Below, one piece after another: positions 32,077-43,523 of a stretch of DNA of 64,000 nt. Each line of letters opens with the position of its first letter. Within the stretch, counting starts at the first letter, position 1. Below the pieces are notes generated by a model. The model made no database searches, was not told the origin of the DNA, and was given only the letters and a program-made list of their open reading frames with translations. Location: positions 744,001 to 808,000 of the forward strand of contig NZ_LT907988.1 in assembly GCF_900089455.2 (NCBI RefSeq), read 5' to 3'. Source of the DNA: Orrella dioscoreae (GTDB lineage Bacteria; Pseudomonadota; Gammaproteobacteria; Burkholderiales; Burkholderiaceae_B). The position numbers and the translations under genes are program-made.

Positions 32077-33854
32077 TGCGCACCTGGCTTCTCGCGTTGC
32101 TGGTGCTGGCCGCCGAGATGGTCCTGCTGGTGTGGGACCCCGCCTTGCCCCCCCAGACGGCGCCCGGCGTGCAGACGCTGACGCAGGCCGAGTTCGTGCT
32201 GGGCGACGCGCGCGAGCCGCCAGAGACGGGGTGGCAGGTCGTGTCGCTGCCCGACAGCTGGCGCGCGCGGCGGCCGCAGGCCAAGGGCGTGGCCTGGTAT
32301 CGCATCCGCTTTGACCTGGAAGCGGTGCCGGATGCGCCCAAGGCCCTGTACCTGCCGCGCGTCGCCATCGCAGGAGAGGTCTGGCTCAATGGCTCTTTGC
32401 TGAACACCCGGCTGCCCGACGAGGCGCCGGGCGGACGTGAGCTGCGCTTCAACGACCAGCCGCTGTATTTCGAACTGCCCTCCCGCATGTTCAGGGCGGG
32501 GCACAACGAGATCCTGGTTCGCCTGCTGGGCGATCCGGGCGTGCGCAGCGGCCTGTCCGCGCCGCGCCTGGGGCCGGCGCCGGTCGTCTCGGCGATGATG
32601 ATGCCGCAACGCCTGCTCAGCACCGCCATGCCTTACGTGCTGGGCATCCTGATGCTGTCGGCGATGGCATTGGCCTGCGCGTATGCCTATCGGCGCCGCC
32701 AGTATCTCGACATCCCGATGACAGTGGCCTTCGCCGCGATTGCCCTGATCCTGGACCTGGTGCACGACCTGCCCCTCACGCGCAGCGAGGTGGGCGTCCT
32801 GCGCGTGGCGGCGGTCGCCGCGGGCTTGAGTTGCCTGTGCCACGTCGCCTACCGCCTGTCCGTGTTGCGCCGGCCCCGACTGCCGCGTTGGATCGTCGCG
32901 GTGGCCTTGCTGGTGATCGGGTCCGTGGTGGCGACGATTCCGCTGGGCCTGGCCACGGACCTGGTCTCGCTGTTGTTGATGCCTTTCTATGTGCTGGTTG
33001 CCTACGTGCTGGCGCTGCTGCTGCAGACCGCCTGGCTGCAGCGTTCGCTCCGGATGTTGCTGCTGGCCCTGACGGCGCTGGTGTGGGCGGCCACGTTCGT
33101 GCACGCCAGCATCCTGACGCTGGACGTGACGCACTGGGATGCCTTCCGCTACAACACCGCGGCGGGCGTGCCGTTGTGCGCGTTGATGGTGTTGATCCTG
33201 GCAGAGCGCTTCGTGCAGGACCGGGATGCCGCATTGCGCAGCCGCGGCGAGGCCGTCGACGCGGAGCGGGCGCGCATCCTGCAGGACATGCATGACGGCA
33301 TGGGCGCCCAGCTGATCACCGCCAAGCGCCTGGCCTTGCGGCAGGATGTGGACCGGGGCGAATTGGCGCTGGTCATCGACGAGTCCTTGCAGGACTTGAG
33401 GCTGATCATCGATTCGCTGGACGTGTCTGGCGGCGACGTGCTGCCCTTGCTGGGCAACCTGCGCTTCCGGCTGGCGCCGCGCCTGGCGGCGCTGGGCATC
33501 CGGCTGAGCTGGAATGCCGAGGCCATGCCGCCGCTGGCTGGCCTGAATGCGGGCGGCGCATTGTCCATCCTGCGGATCGTGCAGGAGGCCATCAACAATG
33601 CCTTGAAGCATGCGCAACCCGGCCACCTGCACATCGAGATCGGGCAGGACGGGCAGGATCTGCGCATACAGGTGCAGGACGACGGAAAGGGCTTCGATGC
33701 TGCGGTGGCCGCAGAGAGCGGGGGCGGGACAGGCCGTGGCCTCACAGGCATGCGCCTGCGCGCCGAACGCCTGGGCGGCAGCGTGGCGGTGGACAGCGCG
33801 CCGGCACGCGGCACGCGGGTGACCCTGCGCGTGCCCCCGCAGCAAGCGCCCTAG
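32076..33854 (+). CDS. Membrane sensor histidine kinase, HisKA_3 (NarX/LiaS-like)
   Basis: A 592-residue kinase. After an N-terminal membrane anchor comes an extracellular beta-rich sensor domain (about 30-165) of 7TMR-DISM type (WYRIRFDLEAVPDAPKALYL; AIAGEVWLNGSLL). Seven to eight helices fill about 185-375. The dimerisation/phosphoacceptor motif ILQDMHDGMGAQL has the phospho-histidine at residue 406. The ATPase domain has the N-box EAINNALKHA (504-513), DDGKGF (535-540) and GRGLTGM (553-559). No response-regulator gene is adjacent, so it is an orphan in this window; the partner must be elsewhere. Confidence 0.92.
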   Translation: MRTWLLALLVLAAEMVLLVWDPALPPQTAPGVQTLTQAEFVLGDAREPPETGWQVVSLPDSWRARRPQAKGVAWYRIRFDLEAVPDAPKALYLPRVAIAGEVWLNGSLLNTRLPDEAPGGRELRFNDQPLYFELPSRMFRAGHNEILVRLLGDPGVRSGLSAPRLGPAPVVSAMMMPQRLLSTAMPYVLGILMLSAMALACAYAYRRRQYLDIPMTVAFAAIALILDLVHDLPLTRSEVGVLRVAAVAAGLSCLCHVAYRLSVLRRPRLPRWIVAVALLVIGSVVATIPLGLATDLVSLLLMPFYVLVAYVLALLLQTAWLQRSLRMLLLALTALVWAATFVHASILTLDVTHWDAFRYNTAAGVPLCALMVLILAERFVQDRDAALRSRGEAVDAERARILQDMHDGMGAQLITAKRLALRQDVDRGELALVIDESLQDLRLIIDSLDVSGGDVLPLLGNLRFRLAPRLAALGIRLSWNAEAMPPLAGLNAGGALSILRIVQEAINNALKHAQPGHLHIEIGQDGQDLRIQVQDDGKGFDAAVAAESGGGTGRGLTGMRLRAERLGGSVAVDSAPARGTRVTLRVPPQQAP

Positions 33855-33980
33855 GGCCGGCTTCGGCGTTTCTTTAGCGCTCCGTCAGCGCCAGCCATGC
33901 CGCCAGGCCCACGAAGGCCACGCCTGCGCCCGGGCCGGGCGGCTATGCTAGGCGCGTTCTTCGTTCCCGTCCCCCAGCCG

Positions 33981-34742
33981 ATGCCACCCGCCCCACCCGT
34001 CCATGACCTGCCGCCCGGCCAGGCCCAGTTGCGCCAGACTCGAGAAGCCCTGACGCTGCAGTTTGCCGGCTCCCCGTCGATCCAGAGCAGCATGTCCCTG
34101 CTGAACCCGCATGCGCTGGACCTGGAGTACACCCGCCTGATGATGGGTTTCCTGCTGTTCGACAGCGCGCCGGCCCGCATCCTGATGATCGGCCTGGGCG
34201 GCGGTTCCTTGCCGAAGTTCTGCCATCGTTACCTGCCGCAGGCCGACATCGAGGTGGTCGAGATCGATCCGGGCGTCATCGCCTTGCGAGAGGCGTTCAG
34301 GGTGCCGGCCGACGACGCGCGCTTTCGCATCATCCAGGCGGACGGCAAGGCCTACTTGCAAGGCGATCCCGCGCCGGCGGACGTCTTGCTGGTCGACGCT
34401 TATGACGGCAAGGGCATGCCGGCCGCCCTGTGTGAAGCCGGGTTCTTCAGGGACTGTCATCGCGCGCTTTCGCCCCAGGGCATCCTGGTGCTGAACCTGC
34501 ACCTGGAAAGCGAGACCTGCCAGGTGTGCCTCGATCACCTGCGCGCGGTGTTCGGGACGGCGCTGTTCGAAGTCATCGACGATGACATGACCAACTGCAT
34601 CGTGTTCGCCTGCAAGGGCGAACGCTTCGAGGAAACCGACCTGGGCGCCGCGTTGCGCAAGCCCGCCCACCTGGCCAAGGATGCGTGGCGGCAACTGGCG
34701 CCGACGTTCAAGGTCATCGAGGCGACGCTGACGATGCGCTGA
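33981..34742 (+). CDS. Spermidine-synthase-like (methyltransferase fold) protein
   Basis: A 253-residue cytoplasmic protein with the Rossmann core of polyamine synthases: [20 protein letters not shown] (glycine loop 71-75), [15 protein letters not shown] (Glu94, Asp96), [12 protein letters not shown] (Asp121) and [16 protein letters not shown] (Asp139). The usual N-terminal beta-hairpin domain is short. ATG at 33981 is chosen because a -10-like TATGCT (33943-33948) lies just upstream; an ATG at 33945 inside that promoter is also in frame. Proteins of this type often annotate as spermidine synthase or SAM-dependent methyltransferase; which reaction it performs is not decided. Confidence 0.82.
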   Translation: MPPAPPVHDLPPGQAQLRQTREALTLQFAGSPSIQSSMSLLNPHALDLEYTRLMMGFLLFDSAPARILMIGLGGGSLPKFCHRYLPQADIEVVEIDPGVIALREAFRVPADDARFRIIQADGKAYLQGDPAPADVLLVDAYDGKGMPAALCEAGFFRDCHRALSPQGILVLNLHLESETCQVCLDHLRAVFGTALFEVIDDDMTNCIVFACKGERFEETDLGAALRKPAHLAKDAWRQLAPTFKVIEATLTMR

Positions 34743-34860
34743 GCCCTGGCGTGGCCGCAGGGTCTGGTTGCCATTCCTGACGCTCTGCTACGGGATGGGC
34801 GCGCGCCGAAGGCATAGAGTTTCCTATCGGGCCATGAGGCCGCGTACAGGAGCGTTTGCG

Positions 34861-36948
<2,088 letters not shown>

Positions 36949-36967
36949 TGTTCGCCCGCCGGGCCGC

Positions 36968-39592
36968 TCAGCCTGCCTGGCGCCACTGCCAGGCGGCGAC
37001 CGGCCATTCGCGCAGCAGCGCGTGCACGGGCAGGTCGCCGTCGATCGCGACGGGAACGTCGTGCAGGATGTCCCAAGCCTGCGCTGGCCTGTCCGTGTCG
37101 TCCAACACGATGCGGGTGTCCCCCCAATACGCCGCGCTGGCCGGCGTTACCTGGCCGGGCTTCGCACCGGCGCAGGGCATGGTTTGCGTGCAGTGCAAGG
37201 GCACGACGACCAGCAGTCGCGCCGGGCCATGCCGGCGCAGGAACGCCAGGATGTTGGCCGACCGCGTGCCCGCCACCGCCAGCGGCTGGAGCTCGCCGGC
37301 GGCGTACAGGGCAGCTTGCGACTGGCGATGCGCCAGGCAACGCTGCACCAGCGCCTGCTTGATGCGCCCGTCGGTCCAGGCGTGGACGTCCGTGGCGGCG
37401 GGTGAATTGGCCAGGCCCTGGCGCAAGGCGGCGTAGTCCACCTCGCGCCGGTTGTCGGGGTCGACCAGGCTGAAATCCCAGCTTTCCCGACCCTGGTAGA
37501 GATCAGGCACGCCCGGTACGGTGTGGCGCAGCAAGGTCTGCGAGAGACCATTGATCATGCCCGGGCCTGCCAGGGCATCGACTTGCCGGGACAGGGCGGC
37601 AAGCCTTGCGGGCGTGTCCGCAATGGCCTGGAGGAACGCCGCGCAGGCGGCTTCGTAGTCCGTGTCGGGGGCATACCAGTCGGTGCGCAGCTTGGCTTCG
37701 CGCAGGGCTTTTTCCTGCCAGGCGCCGACGCGGCCGATGAAGTCGGCGACACCCTTTGCATCGTCCGGCGACAGGCCGACGGGCCATGCTCCCACCAGGG
37801 TCTGCAGCAGCATGTAGCGATCCGCCGGCAGCGGTGCGTCCTTGCCCGGCCTATCCACGTGCCAGTCACGCGTCCAGGCCGACAAGGTGTCGTGCCACGT
37901 CGCCGCGTCCTCGGTGGCCGAGGCGAGCCGCGCGCGCACGTCCTCGCCACGCTTGTGGTCGTGGGTGGCGGTGGCCAGCAAGGCGCCGGGAAAATCCTGG
38001 CCGCGTATGCGCGCCAGCGCCAGGAACCGGGCGGGGGGCAAGGACAGCGCCCCGGGCGCCGCGCCCACCTCGTTGCGCGAGAGCAGCGGACCATGGCGAT
38101 AGAAGAGGGTGTCTTCCAGCGCCTTGGCGGCCAGCGGCGGCGTCAGTTGCTGGAAGCGGCGCAGCGCTTCCTCGCGCAGGGCACGCGTGGCGGGGTCCGA
38201 TGGGAGGGGAGTGCCGCCCAGCCATGCGTCCAGTACCGGCAGGAGGTCGTGGGCCGGATCGCCCGGGCGGCTGTCCAGCAGCACGCGTGCATCGCGCCAG
38301 GCTTGCTGGCACACGGCGGCATCGGCGGCGTCGCGGCCGCGCGCGTCGGCATAGCTGCGGTAGACGGGAAATGCGACCAGGACGGCCGACAGGGCGCGGT
38401 CGATGGCGACGGCGCTCCAATCCCGCGTGCACGGATCGAGGCGGGCCAGGCGCAGCAGGCAGCGCACGAGCGCCGCACGCTCGGCGGGGAAGTGGCGCGT
38501 GATCATGCGGTGGCGGGCGGCCTGCCATTGCACGCGCGGCGAGCGGGCATCGCCCGTCAGCGCGCGCCAGCCTTCGTCCAGCACGGTCCGGGCCTGCGGG
38601 GCGTGCAGCAGTGCGCCCACCTGGTCCATGAAGTCATAGCCGGAGGTGCCGGCCACGCGCCATGTCCCGGGCAGGATTTCGTCTTCCGCCAGGATCTTCT
38701 CGACGACGATGTAGGGCGGGACGTCCGGGCGGGCGCGTGTCATGGCCTCGCGCAGGCGGTGTGCATAGCCGCCGGGGTCCGCCAGGCCGTCGATGTGATC
38801 GATGCGAAGCCCTTCGACGATGCCCTCGGCATACAGCCGCAGCACAAGGCTGTGGACCGCGTCGAAGATGGCCGGGTCTTCCACGCGCACGCCGGCCAGT
38901 TCGGTGATCTCGAAGAAACGGCGCCAGTTGATCTGGTCGGGCGCGGTGCGCCACCAGGCCAGGCGGTAATGCTGGGCTTGGAGCAGCGCGTGCAGGCGCG
39001 TGCGCCCGCAGGGACTGGACGGGTCATGGTGCGCCAGCGTCTCGGCCACCGTGCCCGCGGGCGCCAGGGTGCCGGGGGCGACCGGGTAGGGAGCGTCGTG
39101 GGCGCGCAGCACATAGCCGCGCGCGTCGTCGTGGGCCAGTGTCAGGTCGCCGCGCGCCAGGCAGGCGCCGTAGGCCTGGCCCAGTACGGGCAGATGCACC
39201 TTGCCGGCCAGGTCGGGGTCGGCGGGGCGCCAGTCGATGTCGAAGGTGCCTGCGTGCGCGCTGGCGGGTCCGTGCTGCAGCACGTCCCACCACCAGGCGT
39301 TGTCGGCGTGGACGGCCATGTGGTTGGGCACGATGTCCAGGACCAGGCCCATGCCTTGCGCGCGCGCGGCCTGGGCCAGCGCCCGCAGCGCGGCCTCGCC
39401 GCCCAGTGCCGGGTCGACGGCACCGTGGTCGATAACATCGTAGCCATGCGTGGAGCCGGCGCGCGCGCGCGTGACGGGCGACAGGTACAGGTGGCTGATG
39501 CTCAGCGCGGCGTAGTAGTCGACCTGGGCCTGCGCGTCGGCAAGCGTGAAACCGGCATGCAATTGCAGGCGGGCGGTGGCGCGCGGGGTCAT
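36968..39592 (-). CDS. treY: Maltooligosyl trehalose synthase
   Basis: An 874-residue GH13 enzyme that converts the reducing-end glucose of a maltodextrin into a trehalosyl unit. Hallmarks are ATARLQLHAGFTLADAQAQV, LYLSPVTRARAGSTHGYDVI, the nucleophile Asp265 in EGLRIDHIDGLADPGGY, and Glu298 in PYIVVEKILAEDE; the LRHTVPGVPDLYQGRE segment near the C-terminus is also typical. The ATG at 39592 overlaps the malQ stop by 4 nt. It is the last gene of the minus-strand glucan unit and works with TreZ to make trehalose from glycogen. Confidence 0.95.
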   Translation of the reverse strand: MTPRATARLQLHAGFTLADAQAQVDYYAALSISHLYLSPVTRARAGSTHGYDVIDHGAVDPALGGEAALRALAQAARAQGMGLVLDIVPNHMAVHADNAWWWDVLQHGPASAHAGTFDIDWRPADPDLAGKVHLPVLGQAYGACLARGDLTLAHDDARGYVLRAHDAPYPVAPGTLAPAGTVAETLAHHDPSSPCGRTRLHALLQAQHYRLAWWRTAPDQINWRRFFEITELAGVRVEDPAIFDAVHSLVLRLYAEGIVEGLRIDHIDGLADPGGYAHRLREAMTRARPDVPPYIVVEKILAEDEILPGTWRVAGTSGYDFMDQVGALLHAPQARTVLDEGWRALTGDARSPRVQWQAARHRMITRHFPAERAALVRCLLRLARLDPCTRDWSAVAIDRALSAVLVAFPVYRSYADARGRDAADAAVCQQAWRDARVLLDSRPGDPAHDLLPVLDAWLGGTPLPSDPATRALREEALRRFQQLTPPLAAKALEDTLFYRHGPLLSRNEVGAAPGALSLPPARFLALARIRGQDFPGALLATATHDHKRGEDVRARLASATEDAATWHDTLSAWTRDWHVDRPGKDAPLPADRYMLLQTLVGAWPVGLSPDDAKGVADFIGRVGAWQEKALREAKLRTDWYAPDTDYEAACAAFLQAIADTPARLAALSRQVDALAGPGMINGLSQTLLRHTVPGVPDLYQGRESWDFSLVDPDNRREVDYAALRQGLANSPAATDVHAWTDGRIKQALVQRCLAHRQSQAALYAAGELQPLAVAGTRSANILAFLRRHGPARLLVVVPLHCTQTMPCAGAKPGQVTPASAAYWGDTRIVLDDTDRPAQAWDILHDVPVAIDGDLPVHALLREWPVAAWQWRQAG

Positions 39593-41718
39593 GATGTCGT
39601 CCTGGCGCGGCGAATGGCCGCGATGCGCGCCACGCACGCCGGCTCCGCCAGCAAGGTGGCCGGGTCCGTGGGCAGGCGCCGTTGCCAATTGGGGTGGGCA
39701 TCGCCCGAGTTGGGCAGGTTGGGTTGCTCCTCAAGGCCGGCCAAGTCTTCCAGCGGGAACAGTGCCAACGCGGTGGGGCTCGACGCCACATAGGCCAGTA
39801 GTGCACGATCCGGCGTGGCGCAGGGCGGGCCGCCGGCAGGGGCGCCCTCTGGCGAGGCAAGGTCCGTGACGCCTGCGTGCCGCATGGCCTGCCACAGGGC
39901 GTGCCGTTCGCGGTCGCGCTGGGCACGCGCCTGGGCTTCGGTCTGGGCGGCGGCCTGGGGCGGGTCGGCGGCGGGTGCCACGTCGGTGCCGTCGCCGGCA
40001 TACTGGCCCAGCCGCGCGCGCCACCCGATATCGGTGCCTTGCCACCAGCCCGACAGCGTGGGCAGGTCGTGCGTGGTGGTCATGGCCACCGCGTCGGGCG
40101 ACCAGGCGGCAGGCGGCAGCGGCGTGCCGTCCTCGGCTTGTGCGAACCACAGCACGTCCATGCCCAGGACGCCGGAGGCCGCCAGCCGCGCGTTGAAGCC
40201 GGCGGGCACGGTACCCAGGTTCTCGCCCACCACCACCGCCTCGTGGCGCCACGCCTCCAGGCGGGTCAGGCGCAGCAGGTCGTCCAGCGGGTAGTGCAGG
40301 TAGGCGCCCTGCGCGGGCGAGGCCCCTTGCGGCACCAGCCACAGGCGCGCCATGCCCAGCACGTGGTCTATCCGCACGCCGCCCGCATGCGCCAGCGCCG
40401 CCCGCAGCATCTGGATGAAAGGCGCGTAGCCGCGTGTGCGCAGGCCGCGTGGCGAGAATGCGGTCAGTCCCCAGTCCTGGCCGGCACGGTTGAGGATGTC
40501 GGGCGGGGCGCCCACCGCCACGCCAGGCAGCAGGCTGTCGGGATCGCTCCAGGCCTGGCTGCCGCGCGGGTCGGTGCCGATGGCGAGGTCGGCCAGCAGG
40601 CCGATGCGCATGCCTGCCTCGCGCGCGGTGTGCTGGGCACGGGCGAGGCTTTCCGCCGCCAGCCATTGCGCGAACTGGTGGAACTGCACGTCGTGCGCGT
40701 GGGTCGCGGCGAATCCGTCGGCGGCGGCGGAACGAGGCTGACGCAGGGCGTCGGGCCAGGCGCGCCAATCCGAGCCATGTACGGTGGCCAGGCTTTCATA
40801 CACGGCGTGATCGCGCAGGGCCTGCCCGCCCGCCGTGCGAAAGGCCTGGAAGCGTGCCTGGACGTCACCTGGCGCCGCGCCCAGGCGTGCGTGAAGCGCA
40901 CGCAACCAGGCGAGGCGGGCGGCATGCGTGGCCGGCCAGTCGATCAAGGGCGCGGCCTCCAGCGCCGCCAGGTCTGGCTGCGCCAGGTCCGTGCGCGCGG
41001 CCTGCAGCAGCGCGGCCGGCAGCACGCCTTCCGGATTGCCGTACAGGATGTTCAGGAACAGCCGGCTGGAGGGAGAGTAAGGACTGTAGCGCTCGGGCGC
41101 GCTGGCAAACCCGGCGTGCACGGGACTGATGGCGACGGCCTGCGCACCCTGCCGGGCCGCGGCCCGTGCCAGGTCCGACAGGGCCGCGAAGTCGCCGTGG
41201 CCGCCTGCGTGGCGCTCGGCGCTGGCTGCGCGCAGGCTGTAGAGCTGCGCCGCCACCCCCCAGGCACGTGTGGCGCCGCCCAGCCGGTCGGCAGGCGTGG
41301 GGCAGCGTGCCGGCGCGACGGCCACGGTCACGTCGCGGCCCTCGTGCAGGCAGCGGTAATAGCCGGGCTGGCTTGGCAGCCGGACCCGCCAGTGCCCGGG
41401 CAGGTCTGGCAGGGCCGGGCACATGTGCGGCCGGCCTGTCTCGTCCAGCCAGTGCGTGCCGGGCGGGCGCGCCGCGCGTACCACCCACACACCACCTGCG
41501 TCACCGATGTGGAAGTCGCGGACCTGGGCGTGTTTCTGCGTCAGCGCGTGCAGTGTCTCGGCCGGATCGCCGTCCAGGCCCATGGCCGCCAGCAGCATGC
41601 GCTGGCTGTCCGGCGAGACACGTTGGGGCTGGCCGTGGGCATCGGTCCAGTCCACCGCCAGGCCGACGGCCTGGGCCAGCGTGACGTGCGCGTCCTGGGG
41701 CGGGTGGGCGGCGTTCAT
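39589..41718 (-). CDS. malQ: 4-alpha-glucanotransferase (amylomaltase, GH77)
   Basis: A 709-residue GH77 enzyme. The N-terminal about 150 residues are the extra beta-domain of proteobacterial MalQ (SPDSQRMLLAAMGLDGDPAE). The barrel contains WGVAAQLYSLR, YSPYSPSSRLFLNILYGNPE, the nucleophile Asp451 (GGVRIDHVLGMARLWLVP), Glu499 (VVVGENLGTVP) and TTTHDLPTLSGWWQG. It transfers maltodextrin segments and recycles short glucans released by GlgX. The ATG at 41718 overlaps the treZ stop by 4 nt. Confidence 0.95.
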   Translation of the reverse strand: MNAAHPPQDAHVTLAQAVGLAVDWTDAHGQPQRVSPDSQRMLLAAMGLDGDPAETLHALTQKHAQVRDFHIGDAGGVWVVRAARPPGTHWLDETGRPHMCPALPDLPGHWRVRLPSQPGYYRCLHEGRDVTVAVAPARCPTPADRLGGATRAWGVAAQLYSLRAASAERHAGGHGDFAALSDLARAAARQGAQAVAISPVHAGFASAPERYSPYSPSSRLFLNILYGNPEGVLPAALLQAARTDLAQPDLAALEAAPLIDWPATHAARLAWLRALHARLGAAPGDVQARFQAFRTAGGQALRDHAVYESLATVHGSDWRAWPDALRQPRSAAADGFAATHAHDVQFHQFAQWLAAESLARAQHTAREAGMRIGLLADLAIGTDPRGSQAWSDPDSLLPGVAVGAPPDILNRAGQDWGLTAFSPRGLRTRGYAPFIQMLRAALAHAGGVRIDHVLGMARLWLVPQGASPAQGAYLHYPLDDLLRLTRLEAWRHEAVVVGENLGTVPAGFNARLAASGVLGMDVLWFAQAEDGTPLPPAAWSPDAVAMTTTHDLPTLSGWWQGTDIGWRARLGQYAGDGTDVAPAADPPQAAAQTEAQARAQRDRERHALWQAMRHAGVTDLASPEGAPAGGPPCATPDRALLAYVASSPTALALFPLEDLAGLEEQPNLPNSGDAHPNWQRRLPTDPATLLAEPACVARIAAIRRARTTS

Positions 41719-43523
41719 CGGGCATCCTCCAGGAACCAGGTGACGCCCGGCGGCAAGGTTCCCGAGGCCGCCCCGCGGGCGGCCTCGGGTCGGCTTTCCC
41801 ACAGGCAGGGCAGGCGTGCATCGTCTTGCGCAAGCTGGGGCAACGCGACGGACGCGGGCCCGAAGTTGGCCAGCACGGCCAGACGGGTGCCGTCTTGCAG
41901 GCGCCAGGCCACGTGGACGGCCCGGTCGTCCAGCGCCTGCGCGTGGGTGGCTTCGCAGCCCTCCAGGCGTGGCGCCAGGTGTGCGCGGCGCAAGGCCAGC
42001 AAGCTGCGATACAGGCGTCGCCAGTCGTCCGCATCGGCCGGTGGGCTCGTCCAGGGATCGGAGTCCGCATGGGTGCGGGCCGCGTTGGGATCAGGCACCC
42101 TGCGCGTGTCGCCGTCATCGAAAAAACCGGCGAACTCGCCACGGCGGCCGTCGCGCACGGCCTGGGCCAGCGCGGGGTCGAGGTGGTCGGTGAAATAAAG
42201 GAAGGGCGTGCGCGCGCCGAATTCCTCGCCCATGAAGATCAGCGGCACATGGGGGCACAACAGCTGCAGTGCCACCGCGTCGCGCAGGCGCGCCGGCTCG
42301 GTCAGGTGGACCAGCCGTTCGCCCAGCGGGCGGTTGCCGGCCTGGTCATGGTTCTGCAGGAAGGTAACGAACGAAAGCGGCGGCAGGTGGGCACTGGGCT
42401 CGCCACGCGGGGTACCGCCGTGATGCGCCGACGGTTGCCCCTGATAGACGAAACCCTCGGACAGCGCGCGCGCAAGGTCGGCACCGGGTTGGCCGGTGTA
42501 GCCGGCGTAATAGCCGCGTGTTTCGCCAGTCAGCAAGTGGTGCAGGACGTGGTGCGCATCGTCGTTCCATTGCGCGTCGTAGCCCTGTTCGAGCAGGTGG
42601 GCGGCGTTGTCGTCATTCTCCAGCACCAGGTGAACGTGACGGCCGGGCAGGCTGGCGCGCAGCGTTGCGGCTAGTTCGGGCAGCCAGCCATGGTCGGCGA
42701 TGGCGTGCACCGCGTCCAGCCGCAGTCCGTCGAAGCGGTACTCCTGCAGCCAGTACAGGGCGTTTTCCTGGAAATAGCGGCGCACGGCGGGGCGGCGGAA
42801 GTCGATCGCCGAGCCCCACGGGGTCTTGATGTCGTCGCGAAAGAAGTCGCCGGCGTAGTCGGCCAGATAGTTGCCATCCGGTCCGAAGTGGTTGTAGACC
42901 ACATCCAGCATGACACCCATGCCAAGGCCGTGGGCGGTGTCGACCATGGCCTTGAGCGCGTCCGGCGTGCCGTAGGCGCTGTCCGGCGCGAACGGCAGCA
43001 CCCCGTCGTAGCCCCAGTTGCGCGTGCCGGGGAAATCGGCGATGGGCATCAATTCCAGCAATGTGATGCCCAGCGCGGCGAGGTCGGGCAATTGGCGCGT
43101 GATGCCGGCGAAGCCGCCCGCCAGGCCGGGATGGAGTTCATAGATCACGCTGTCGCGCCACGGACGCCCCGTCCACTGAGCATGCTGCCAGGCGTAGCCC
43201 ACGGGAGAGGCCACCACGCTGTCGTCGTGCACGTCGCCCGCCTGCAGGCGCGAGGCGGGGTCGGGCACCGCGCGGCCGTCCGCCAGGCGATAGCGATAGC
43301 GTGTGCCGGGCGCGCAGGCCACGTCGGCAACGGCAAAGCCTTGCGCGTCGGGCACCAGCGGCACGGGCGCGTGCCCGTCCACCTCCAGCGTCAGGCCGGG
43401 CGCGGCATTGGGCGCCCACAACTGGAAGCGCACCTTGCCGTTCGACAGCAGGGCGGCGCCGAAGCGCCACGTGGTGTCCGCCGGCGCGGGAGGATCAAGC
43501 GTGGGTAGCGGATTTCCGGGCAT
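41715..43523 (-). CDS. treZ: Maltooligosyl trehalose trehalohydrolase
   Basis: A 602-residue GH13 hydrolase that releases trehalose from the TreY product. The N-terminal carbohydrate-binding domain (about 17-95: RFGAALLSNGKVRFQLWAPN) is followed by RDSVIYELHPGLAGGFAGI, the nucleophile Asp270 (YRFDGLRLDAVHAIAD), the general acid Glu302 (LVLENDDNAAHL) and FLQNHDQAGNRPLGERL. Note HPG at the position where many relatives have HVG. The start overlaps the glgX end by 29 nt, the longest overlap in the operon. Confidence 0.95.
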   Translation of the reverse strand: MPGNPLPTLDPPAPADTTWRFGAALLSNGKVRFQLWAPNAAPGLTLEVDGHAPVPLVPDAQGFAVADVACAPGTRYRYRLADGRAVPDPASRLQAGDVHDDSVVASPVGYAWQHAQWTGRPWRDSVIYELHPGLAGGFAGITRQLPDLAALGITLLELMPIADFPGTRNWGYDGVLPFAPDSAYGTPDALKAMVDTAHGLGMGVMLDVVYNHFGPDGNYLADYAGDFFRDDIKTPWGSAIDFRRPAVRRYFQENALYWLQEYRFDGLRLDAVHAIADHGWLPELAATLRASLPGRHVHLVLENDDNAAHLLEQGYDAQWNDDAHHVLHHLLTGETRGYYAGYTGQPGADLARALSEGFVYQGQPSAHHGGTPRGEPSAHLPPLSFVTFLQNHDQAGNRPLGERLVHLTEPARLRDAVALQLLCPHVPLIFMGEEFGARTPFLYFTDHLDPALAQAVRDGRRGEFAGFFDDGDTRRVPDPNAARTHADSDPWTSPPADADDWRRLYRSLLALRRAHLAPRLEGCEATHAQALDDRAVHVAWRLQDGTRLAVLANFGPASVALPQLAQDDARLPCLWESRPEAARGAASGTLPPGVTWFLEDAR

